Shown here piece after piece: positions 1-5,558 of a DNA stretch of 8,548 nucleotides (its first letter is position 1; every line of letters begins with the position of its first letter). The DNA comes from Solobacterium sp. GTDB lineage: Bacteria > Bacillota_I > Bacilli_A > Erysipelotrichales > Erysipelotrichaceae. The notes beneath the pieces are model-generated. The model ran no database searches, had not been told where the DNA came from, and saw only the letters and a list, made by a program, of their open reading frames with translations. The position numbers and the translations under genes are program-made. The DNA lies in NCBI GenBank assembly GCA_016291725.1, contig JAEEYJ010000075.1:1-8548 (forward strand), written 5' to 3'.

Positions 1-1
1 G

Positions 2-859
2 CTGCTGGGTGCCGCAAAGCTGCTCAAGGAGCACGAGAGCGAGCTCAAAGGCCGGGTCAAGTTCATGTTCCAGCCGGGAGAAGAAATCCTCGGCGGAGCG
101 GCGGAGATGATCCGGAACGGTCTGCTGGAGAACCCTCCCGTGGATGTGGCTTTCGGTATGCACACCTCCACAGGAGGAAAGCATTCCGATGTCGGTACAA
201 TTTCCTACAAGAAGGATTACGTCACGTTCTCCGGTGACTTTGTAAAGGTTACCGTACACGGCAAGCAGTCACACGGTGCATCACCTGAGATGGGTGTGGA
301 TGCCATCAGCATCGCTGCACACATCGTTACCGGTCTGGAAGAACTGATCTCACGGGAAGTATCCAACCAGGAGCGTTCCATCGTCCTGACCGGCAAGATC
401 TACGGCGGCGATTCCTGCAATACCCAGGCCGGCACCTGTGTCCTGGAAGTATCGGTCAGAGCCGCATCCGCAGAAAGGCGGGATTTCCTGAAGCAGCGCG
501 TGAAGGAGATCAGCGAAGGCATTGCCCTGGCGTTCCGTGGCACGGCAGAAGTAGAGTACGTGTACGGCATGGCACCGATGTACAACCATCCGGATATGTA
601 CAACTGTGTTCCGGGATACATTGCCGAGATCGTCGGCGAAGAGAATGTCGTGGAAGTGCATGAGTACGGAGGAACAGAGGACTTCACAGCCGTAGCGGAA
701 AGAGTGCCGTCGATCTATGTCAACATCGGCACCGGAAGCATTGCCGGTCCCGATATCACCCACCACAACCCGAAGATTATCTTTGATGAATCCGCACTGC
801 CCATCGGTACTGCTGTCTACTGCCAGACCGCAGTGCGCTGGCTGGAAGAACATCAGTAG
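2..859 (+). CDS. M20-family amidohydrolase / aminoacylase-like peptidase, 5'-partial
   Basis: The reading frame is open from base 2, so the gene begins upstream; 285 residues are visible of a family usually near 390-400. M20 enzymes are cytoplasmic metallohydrolases that cleave N-acyl or N-aminoacyl amide bonds. Seen here, numbering from the first visible codon: FQPGEE (23-28) with the catalytic and metal-binding glutamates, FGMH (about 51-54) with a metal histidine, the HGKQSHGASPEMGVDA dimerisation-domain motif (about 89-104), GGTEDF, and a late HHNPKIIFDE metal-histidine motif before the C-terminal helix. The first metal ligands (Cys/His near residue 100 in M20D enzymes) lie outside the window. 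The sequence resembles M20D (IAA-amino-acid hydrolase / hippurate hydrolase group) more than dipeptidases. The substrate cannot be read from sequence. The next gene, a PLP lyase on the same strand 100 bases on, hints at a role in amino-acid salvage. Confidence 0.88.
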   Translation: MLGAAKLLKEHESELKGRVKFMFQPGEEILGGAAEMIRNGLLENPPVDVAFGMHTSTGGKHSDVGTISYKKDYVTFSGDFVKVTVHGKQSHGASPEMGVDAISIAAHIVTGLEELISREVSNQERSIVLTGKIYGGDSCNTQAGTCVLEVSVRAASAERRDFLKQRVKEISEGIALAFRGTAEVEYVYGMAPMYNHPDMYNCVPGYIAEIVGEENVVEVHEYGGTEDFTAVAERVPSIYVNIGTGSIAGPDITHHNPKIIFDESALPIGTAVYCQTAVRWLEEHQ

Positions 860-873
860 GAATGTACAGAGCG

Positions 874-903
874 CTGTCATTCATACTGCAAAACAGTTAT
901 AAT
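874..903 (+). promoter_or_regulatory. Candidate sigma-A promoter for the PLP enzyme gene
   Basis: The gap holds a perfect TATAAT at 898-903 and, 18 bases upstream, CTGTCA at 874-879, which matches four of six positions of TTGACA. Transcription would begin near 910 and give a leader of about 50 bases. The surroundings are AT-rich compared with the coding DNA on either side. This suggests the PLP gene can be transcribed independently of the amidohydrolase, because no terminator separates the two. It is a consensus match only. Confidence 0.5.
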
Positions 904-959
904 AAAAGTAATCATTTCTACCATTTCAAGACCATCATTCATAAAAAGGAGAGTATTGT

Positions 960-1982
960 ATGAAACTGGAAAAAATGGAAAAGATCCACCTCGGCGAGTA
1001 TCCAACTCCTCTGGAAAAAATGGAGCATCTGTCAAAAAAGCATACCGGCGGCAAGTTCAATCTGTACATCAAGCGTGATGACGCAACAGGACCCGCATTC
1101 GGCGGCAACAAGACCCGTAAGCTCGAGTATGTTATGAAGGAAGCTCTGGACGGCGGCTATACAGCGATGCTGACATACGGCGGACCGCAGACCAACCATG
1201 GACGTACCACTGTTGCAGCAGCGATCAAGTGCGGCATGAAGCCGATCCTTGTCCTCGGCGGCAAGAAGCCGGAATACCTGTCCGGAAACCTGACCCTGGA
1301 CGCAATGATGGGCACCGACATTGTCTTTACAACCGATATGGAAAAGGCCGCAAAGGAAGTCATCGCTAAGTATGAAGCACAGGGCGACAAAGTCTATAAT
1401 CTCCCGGTCGGCGGATCCACTCTGACCGGTGTCGTCGGCTACATCATGGCAGTCAAGGAAATCATGGACCAGTGCGAAGCGATGGACATCCATCCGAAGC
1501 ACCTCGTAGCTACTGTCGGTTCCCTGGGTACCTTCGGCGGTCTGAACGTCGGTGTACGCTACTTCCATGCACCGTTCGATGTCATCGGTGTACCGGTATC
1601 CCCTGGCACCAAGAAGGAAACTGTATCCGAATTCGTAAACAAGGTTGCTGAGTTCTATGAGATGGACTTCCGTGTTACACCGGAAGACATCAACATCCAG
1701 TACGGACCGGATGATGCGCCGTACAGCGGCGAAGAGTACAACAAACCGGATCCGCTGACAAGAGCTGCTATGTTCGAACTGGCCAGGGAAGAAGGCATTA
1801 TCTCCGACCCGACCTATACCGGCAAGACATTCAGAGGCCTGCTGGATATGATCGACAAGGGCATCATTGCGGAAGACACCATCTTCCTGCACACAGGCGG
1901 CGCAATGGCTGTCTGGACGAAGGAGCACCTGGACGACATGCAGCAGGAGCTCTTCGACAACTGCACCATCTCCGAGATCTGA
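960..1982 (+). CDS. PLP-dependent D-cysteine desulfhydrase / ACC deaminase family enzyme
   Basis: A 340-residue fold-type II PLP enzyme. Family members either open the ring of 1-aminocyclopropane-1-carboxylate or eliminate sulfide and ammonia from D-cysteine; the cytoplasmic product in both cases is a 2-oxo acid plus ammonia. Seen: the GGNKTRKLEY motif with the PLP Schiff-base lysine at K51; GGPQTNHGR at 74-82, where T78 sits at the place usually held by the catalytic serine (QSN); a VGSLGT phosphate-binding loop near 186-191; GEEY at 257-260; DPTYTGK with the conserved active-site tyrosine at Y286; and HTGG at 311-314. HTGG and NH favour the D-cysteine desulfhydrase side over true ACC deaminase, but the substrate is not settled. 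The ATG is chosen because AAGGAG at 946-951 sits 8 bases upstream and the N-terminus aligns with the family. The gene ends at a strong terminator. Confidence 0.88.
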   Translation: MKLEKMEKIHLGEYPTPLEKMEHLSKKHTGGKFNLYIKRDDATGPAFGGNKTRKLEYVMKEALDGGYTAMLTYGGPQTNHGRTTVAAAIKCGMKPILVLGGKKPEYLSGNLTLDAMMGTDIVFTTDMEKAAKEVIAKYEAQGDKVYNLPVGGSTLTGVVGYIMAVKEIMDQCEAMDIHPKHLVATVGSLGTFGGLNVGVRYFHAPFDVIGVPVSPGTKKETVSEFVNKVAEFYEMDFRVTPEDINIQYGPDDAPYSGEEYNKPDPLTRAAMFELAREEGIISDPTYTGKTFRGLLDMIDKGIIAEDTIFLHTGGAMAVWTKEHLDDMQQELFDNCTISEI

Positions 1983-1992
1983 TCATACACAG

Positions 1993-2016
1993 AACCCGCT
2001 CCGGCGGGTTTTTTTT
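1993..2016 (+). terminator. Intrinsic terminator after the PLP enzyme gene
   Basis: A perfect 7-bp stem (AACCCGC 1993-1999 with GCGGGTT 2004-2010) closes a TCCG tetraloop and runs into eight T residues (2009-2016). It lies 11 bases after the stop codon and only 8 bases before the mutY start codon, so mutY has almost no leader of its own. Confidence 0.93.
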
Positions 2017-2024
2017 GATGTACA

Positions 2025-3110
2025 ATGAGCAGGATGGACATTGCAAGGGACAGTGCGCTGGCACTGGTACAATGGTATGAAGAGAACAAACGGGATCTCC
2101 CGTGGCGGCGCACCGGAGACCCGTATGAAATCTGGATCAGCGAGATCATGCTGCAGCAGACAAGGATCGAAACGGTGATCGACTATTTCCTGCGCTTCCG
2201 GGAAGTCCTTCCTTCACTCAAGGATCTCGCAGACTGCCCGGAGGACAGACTGCTGAAGCTGTGGGAAGGCCTTGGCTACTACAGCCGTGTGCGCAATATG
2301 CAGAAGTGCGCGCGGTACCTTGCGGACCACGGCAGGGATAATCTCCCTGCTTCCTATGAAGAGCTCCTGGAGCTGCCGGGCATCGGTCCCTATACAGCAG
2401 GAGCAGTCTCCTCCATCGCGTTCGGCATTCCCCGCCCAGCCGTGGACGGCAACGTACTGCGCGTCCTGGCACGTTTGTTTGCCGTACAGGAGGATATCCG
2501 TACCGCTGCAGTCAAGCACAGCATGGAAAACACCATAAACCGCTTTTATGCCGGGAATCCGGATCTATGTACAGAGCCTTCCTTTGTCAGTTCCTTTACC
2601 CAGGGGCTGATGGAGCTGGGGGCGCTTGTATGCATTCCGAACGGGATCCCGCGCTGTGCACAGTGTCCGTGGGGCTCTGCCTGCCTTGCCCGTGCGCAGG
2701 ATGCCGTCGATACCATCCCGTTCCGCTCGGCTGCCAAGGAACGAAGGGTCATTCCTATGACCGTATTCGTCATCTATGATGAGACACAGATCGCTCTGCA
2801 GCGGCGCCCGGAGAAAGGGCTGCTGGCCGGTCTCTGCGAATTCCCCAATACGGAAGGTCATCTGGGTGCTGAAGAAAGCAGGAAGCATCTTCAGCAGGCC
2901 GGGATCTCTGCTGTACATATGGAAGCTCTGCAGGACAGAAAGCATATCTTTACCCATCTGGTGTGGGATATGAAGGGCTGGCTGGTAAAGGCAGCGCATA
3001 TTCCGGACAGTGTTCCGTCCGTACCGCTGGCTGAATTCCCGGACTATGCCCTGCCGGCCGCATTTGATGAATACCGGAAAGCCGCAATGGACAGGATTGT
3101 GGTATGCTAA
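2025..3110 (+). CDS. mutY: A/G-specific adenine DNA glycosylase MutY
   Basis: Removes adenine mispaired with 8-oxoguanine in the GO base-excision repair system. The 361-residue protein has the full family layout: catalytic glutamate E40 in SEIMLQQT, a helix-hairpin-helix LPGIGPYTAGAV (117-128), catalytic aspartate D141 in VDGNVLRVLAR, an iron-sulfur loop with C203, C211, C214 and C220, and a C-terminal NUDIX-like 8-oxoG recognition domain from about 243 with RPEKGLLAGLCEFP and HIFTH (307-311), the counterpart of the FSH loop. The first cysteine spacing is seven residues, not the six of Escherichia coli; I recall this variant from clostridia-like Firmicutes, so it is probably functional. The start is uncertain: ATG 2025 and ATG 2034 are both in frame and neither has a good Shine-Dalgarno. 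plsY follows after four bases. Confidence 0.96.
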   Translation: MSRMDIARDSALALVQWYEENKRDLPWRRTGDPYEIWISEIMLQQTRIETVIDYFLRFREVLPSLKDLADCPEDRLLKLWEGLGYYSRVRNMQKCARYLADHGRDNLPASYEELLELPGIGPYTAGAVSSIAFGIPRPAVDGNVLRVLARLFAVQEDIRTAAVKHSMENTINRFYAGNPDLCTEPSFVSSFTQGLMELGALVCIPNGIPRCAQCPWGSACLARAQDAVDTIPFRSAAKERRVIPMTVFVIYDETQIALQRRPEKGLLAGLCEFPNTEGHLGAEESRKHLQQAGISAVHMEALQDRKHIFTHLVWDMKGWLVKAAHIPDSVPSVPLAEFPDYALPAAFDEYRKAAMDRIVVC

Positions 3111-3114
3111 TGGC

Positions 3115-3726
3115 ATGAACTATCTACTGAGTGCTCTGATCGGCTATATTCTCGGCTGCTTCAACTTTGCCTATATCATCGGCAGGCTGAAAGGCATTGA
3201 TATCCGTGAGAAAGGCACCGGCAATGCCGGAGCCTCCAATGTCTTCATCTCCATGGGCAAAGGATTCGGCGTACTGACGGCTGTCCTGGACATTCTGAAA
3301 GGATTCCTTGCGGTATATATCTGCCGGCGTATATTCCTGAGTGTCTACTGTCCGTATATCGGCGGCGTGTTTGCGGTCCTCGGCCATATCTTTCCGTTCT
3401 TCATGCACTTCAAGGGCGGCAAGGGTTTTGCGTCCTATATCGGTATGTGCCTGGGCATTGACTGGCGTCTGGGACTGGGTGTCATGGTACTGACCGTAAT
3501 CATCACCCTGATTACAGATTATATCGCCCTGGCCACCCTGACCACAGCATTCCTGGTCCCGATCTGGCTGTTCTACCAAAATGCTCCGCTGAGAGTTCTG
3601 GATATGTATGCTGTGCTTGCACTGATCATTCTATGGAAGCATCGTGCCAACCTGACCCGGATGATGAACCACGAAGAAAAAGGGCTCCGGGGAGCCATGA
3701 AAAAGAAAACAGAAGAGGCATCCTGA
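3115..3726 (+). CDS. plsY: Acyl-phosphate:glycerol-3-phosphate acyltransferase PlsY
   Basis: An integral membrane enzyme that transfers an acyl group from acyl-phosphate to position 1 of glycerol-3-phosphate, the first step of phospholipid synthesis in most Gram-positive bacteria. The 203-residue product matches the usual size of about 200. All three PlsY motifs are present: KGTGNAGASNVF (33-44), GHIFPFFMHFKGGKG (90-104) and KHRANLTR (175-182). Hydrophobic segments lie at about 3-23, 50-70, 80-97, 104-117, 119-150 and 160-174. The residue before Asn in motif 1 is Ser where Thr is commoner (GATN). ATG 3115 is chosen because residue 1 then begins the first membrane helix; the frame stays open upstream into mutY but that extension is not PlsY-like. 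There is no clear Shine-Dalgarno, so translation is probably coupled to mutY, whose stop is four bases away. The basic tail (about 184-203) is charged. Confidence 0.95.
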   Translation: MNYLLSALIGYILGCFNFAYIIGRLKGIDIREKGTGNAGASNVFISMGKGFGVLTAVLDILKGFLAVYICRRIFLSVYCPYIGGVFAVLGHIFPFFMHFKGGKGFASYIGMCLGIDWRLGLGVMVLTVIITLITDYIALATLTTAFLVPIWLFYQNAPLRVLDMYAVLALIILWKHRANLTRMMNHEEKGLRGAMKKKTEEAS

Positions 3727-3740
3727 ACGGATGCTTTTTT
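3718..3740 (+). terminator. Intrinsic terminator overlapping the end of plsY, shared with the convergent gene
   Basis: A 6-bp perfect stem (GCATCC 3718-3723 with GGATGC 3729-3734) encloses a TGAAC loop and is followed by six T residues (3735-3740). The plsY stop codon TGA (3724-3726) is the first part of the loop. The convergent minus-strand gene's TAA stop (3741-3739) begins in the T-tract. Read on the minus strand, the same hairpin is followed by a pyrimidine-rich stretch (about 3700-3717), so it may also act, more weakly, in that direction. Confidence 0.85.
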
Positions 3741-4143
3741 ACAGGTACCAGACAACCGGTTCCGTATTCCACGAAGAAACAATCGCTTTGCCTGTATCAA
3801 AGTAGAAGACAGCGTTCGGGGATGTCTCATCCTGGTTGTACTTCACCGCAAAGCCGGGATAGTCCGCCTCGATCGCCGCCAGCGGCTCCGGACGTTCATC
3901 CAGCTTCATCGTGCCGATGACATGGATCCAGGTGTCTTTCCCCATGACCGCAATCTCGGCGTTGGGATTCACCATCAGCTGCTCGTATACATCCTTTTTC
4001 TTACCGGTCAGAATATACAGTTTCCCTTCATACACCTTCACGGTACTGAACGGACGGACACAGGGACGGTTGCCCTCCACGGTAGCGAGATAGTAGACAT
4101 CCGCTTCCTTCAGGTACTGATATATCTTCTCTACATCACTCAT
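3739..4143 (-). CDS. PNPOx-like flavin-binding split-barrel family protein
   Basis: A 134-residue protein of the pyridoxamine 5'-phosphate oxidase-like split beta-barrel superfamily, small single-domain branch; members bind FMN or F420, or sometimes heme, and many have unknown substrates. Seen: an N-terminal helix then YYLATVEGNRPCVRPF (17-32), the strand pair and phosphate-contact arginine typical of the fold, followed by GKLYILTGKKKDVYEQL (40-56), NPNAEIAV (59-66) and a C-terminal W-containing strand. This is not PdxH: it is too short and lacks that enzyme's C-terminal region. The start ATG at 4143 is set by AGGAGG seven bases upstream; the frame is open 16 codons further but that part contains the binding site. 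It is transcribed divergently from the operon at 4229 and convergently with plsY. Function is likely redox or cofactor binding, substrate unknown. Confidence 0.85.
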   Translation of the reverse strand: MSDVEKIYQYLKEADVYYLATVEGNRPCVRPFSTVKVYEGKLYILTGKKKDVYEQLMVNPNAEIAVMGKDTWIHVIGTMKLDERPEPLAAIEADYPGFAVKYNQDETSPNAVFYFDTGKAIVSSWNTEPVVWYL

Positions 4144-4150
4144 AATGCTT

Positions 4151-4156
4151 CCTCCT
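4151..4156 (-). promoter_or_regulatory. Shine-Dalgarno that fixes the start of the PNPOx-like gene
   Basis: On the minus strand this reads AGGAGG, seven bases before the ATG at 4143. It rules out the longer in-frame start at 4191. Confidence 0.85.
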
Positions 4157-4168
4157 GCTTCACAGTAC

Positions 4169-4196
4169 CATGTTCTGCCTGCTGCCAGCAAACATG
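4169..4196. promoter_or_regulatory. Inverted repeat in the divergent intergenic region, possible operator
   Basis: CATGTT (4169-4174) and AACATG (4191-4196) form 6-bp inverted arms separated by 16 bases. Inside lies a second short palindrome, TGCTGCCAGCA (4180-4190), with a slightly different centre. The element sits between the start of the minus-strand PNPOx-like gene and the TATACT hexamer facing the operon, which is where a dimeric repressor could control both. Six-base arms can arise by chance, and no regulator gene is in the window. Confidence 0.35.
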
Positions 4197-4197
4197 A

Positions 4198-4203
4198 TAT
4201 ACT
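4198..4203 (+). promoter_or_regulatory. Possible -10 box for the five-gene operon
   Basis: TATACT at 4198-4203 matches five of six TATAAT positions and lies 25 bases before the chosen start at 4229. No good -35 hexamer is present at 16-18 bases spacing, so activity may need an activator, or the call may be wrong. A seven-T run (4203-4209) follows immediately. Confidence 0.35.
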
Positions 4204-4228
4204 TTTTTTATCTGCAGAGGTGATGGAT

Positions 4229-4870
4229 ATGGAGATGAAGACGGGATGGAATGCAGAACAAGCACGTTCTGTGGAAACAAGGATGATTACCTGGCCGGAG
4301 TGCTTCTACAAGGAAACAGAAGCAGAGACACGCTTTGCACTGCTGAAGGAAGCGGAGACACAGGGCATGACGCCTCAGGAGAACCCAGCGCGCCGCTTTC
4401 TGCTGGAGCACCGTCATCCTGGGTATCCCAAGGAGAGCCCTCTGATCGATCACTTCCTGAAGCTATGGTTTTTCTGTACCTTTGCGGCAGATTCCGTTCA
4501 TGGCGGCAAGGTTTCCAGAAGAAGCGCTGCAGACGTCCATGATCTGGTGAAAGAGCTGGGTCTGGAGAAGATACAGAACGAAGCAGACAAAGAGCTTCTG
4601 TACAAAGAATTCCTCCACACAGCACAGCTGTACATTCATATCAGTATGAGCGACAAGCGCTACAGCTCTGCCTTCCTCGGACTGCTGAAGATCTCCGACG
4701 AAAAGGTGCTGAAGAAACTGGGAAAGGATATATACAAAGCTGGGCAGCTCGGTCCGGAAGCTGTTAAGTTCACTCATTATGAACTATGGGAAAAAGCTCT
4801 GAAGACCACATTCCTGTCCTATCATCCCCAGGCGGAAGCCATCTGGGAAGAACTGGCTGCAGGGAAATAA
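4229..4870 (+). CDS. Unrecognised mostly helical cytoplasmic protein
   Basis: I do not recognise this 213-residue protein with confidence. It has no signal peptide and no obvious membrane helix; one hydrophobic patch (FLKLWFFCTFAADSVHGG, about 77-94) looks like a buried helix. Composition is rich in Glu, Lys, Leu and Ala with predicted helices throughout. Notable conserved-looking spots are RRFLLEHRHPGYPK (about 55-68) and WEKALKTTFLSYHP near the end. The ATG at 4229 is preferred because AGAGG (4216-4220) lies eight bases upstream; ATGs at 4223 (two bases from it) and 4235 (fourteen) fit less well. An in-frame extension to 4145 would cover the promoter region and is rejected. It is first in a run of closely spaced genes; the B3/4-domain gene starts 13 bases after its stop. 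An adaptor, regulator or enzyme role are all possible; nothing visible decides. Confidence 0.8.
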   Translation: MEMKTGWNAEQARSVETRMITWPECFYKETEAETRFALLKEAETQGMTPQENPARRFLLEHRHPGYPKESPLIDHFLKLWFFCTFAADSVHGGKVSRRSAADVHDLVKELGLEKIQNEADKELLYKEFLHTAQLYIHISMSDKRYSSAFLGLLKISDEKVLKKLGKDIYKAGQLGPEAVKFTHYELWEKALKTTFLSYHPQAEAIWEELAAGK

Positions 4871-4883
4871 TGGAGGGCCGTAA

Positions 4884-5540
4884 ATGACTGTGTTCATCAA
4901 AGATCCGCTTCTGCAGGAAAGGAACATCCTGTTTGCCTGGCTGGAAACGACCTACCGGGATCTTCACTGTCTGGATGCAGGAAGGTTCTACCGTGCCGCG
5001 GACGAAACCATTGAACAGCTCAGAGAGCAGTACAATGACTACGACCGCAGGACGGTATTCTCCCAGGATCCCTATTTCCGCTTTTTTCGGAAATTCAAGA
5101 AAACCTGCCCTGTCATGCTGCAGTTCGAATCTGTACTCAAGGGCAGGCCCTTTCCCCACCGCAATCCTGCAGCGGAAGTACCGTTCCTGTTCGAGATCAG
5201 AACACGAATGCTGTCAGGTACGCATGATCTCGACTGCGTCCGCGGAGATCTTAGAATCTGTTCCGCCCAGGAAAGGGAGACGTTCACCGGACTGCGGGGA
5301 GAGGAAGTCCACTGCTATCCCGGAGACATCATCGGACGGGATGACGAAGGCATCATCCTGAGCATGATCTCCGGAGCAGATGCACGTACATGCTGCCATG
5401 ATCACAGCACCCATGTTTTCTATCCCGTGTTCGGGACACCGGATATGCCGGAAGAAATGCTGCGGGATGCGCTGGATCTTCTTGAGCAGTATGTACATCT
5501 TCTGGATCAGGAAGCACGCACAGCAAAGCATATCCTGTAG
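4884..5540 (+). CDS. B3/4-domain protein (PheRS-beta editing-domain-like)
   Basis: A 218-residue protein whose centre and C-terminal half match the B3/4 domain, the module that in the beta subunit of phenylalanyl-tRNA synthetase hydrolyses mischarged tyrosyl-tRNA. Stand-alone B3/4 proteins are widespread and mostly uncharacterised. Seen: an N-terminal helical part (about 9-75), then FESVLKGRPFPHRNP (81-95), the domain's usual entry followed by VPFLFEIR, then THDLD (113-117), GDLRI (121-125), GEE and PGDII (146-150), and a closing beta-strand VFYPVFG before a C-terminal helix. No tRNA-synthetase catalytic motif is present, so it is not a fragment of PheT. GGAGGG at 4872-4877 sits six bases before the ATG. 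Lying between an unknown protein and an MFS transporter, it appears cotranscribed. Trans-editing of a misacylated tRNA is a plausible role; binding another ligand in the same fold is an alternative. Confidence 0.8.
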   Translation: MTVFIKDPLLQERNILFAWLETTYRDLHCLDAGRFYRAADETIEQLREQYNDYDRRTVFSQDPYFRFFRKFKKTCPVMLQFESVLKGRPFPHRNPAAEVPFLFEIRTRMLSGTHDLDCVRGDLRICSAQERETFTGLRGEEVHCYPGDIIGRDDEGIILSMISGADARTCCHDHSTHVFYPVFGTPDMPEEMLRDALDLLEQYVHLLDQEARTAKHIL

Positions 5541-5558
5541 AAAGGGCATTTGTCTTTT

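Noticed and set aside
860..959. Riboswitch or T-box in the gap before the PLP enzyme
   Set aside because: The predicted leader is only about 50 bases and AT-rich, with no strong stem, no terminator hairpin and no T-box-like sequence.
1032..1928. Minus-strand open frame of 298 codons opposite the PLP enzyme
   Set aside because: It mirrors a complete conserved enzyme, has no plausible ribosome site, and shows no family resemblance.
2065..2073. TGGTACAAT as an extended -10 promoter for mutY
   Set aside because: It lies inside the coding region; a transcript from it would omit both start codons and the first in-frame ATG left would remove the catalytic glutamate.
3010..3114. Extension of plsY upstream into mutY
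   Set aside because: The extra residues are charged and Pro-rich and do not fit the PlsY N-terminus, which starts at the first membrane helix.
3739..4143. Calling the minus-strand gene pdxH
   Set aside because: At 134 residues it is too short and lacks the C-terminal region of true pyridoxamine-phosphate oxidase; only the split-barrel superfamily is supported.
4169..4209. Inverted repeat followed by seven T residues as an intrinsic terminator or attenuator
   Set aside because: The 6-bp arms enclose a 16-base loop and the T-run begins seven bases after the stem, so the hairpin would be weak; no plus-strand gene ends upstream of it.
4145..4228. N-terminal extension of the unrecognised protein to ATG 4145
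   Set aside because: It would cover the divergent promoter and operator-like repeat, and no Shine-Dalgarno precedes it; AGAGG at 4216-4220 supports ATG 4229.
4884..5540. Calling the B3/4 protein a fragment of pheT
   Set aside because: It has its own start, ribosome site and stop, and an N-terminal segment unlike PheRS-beta; no synthetase motifs surround it.
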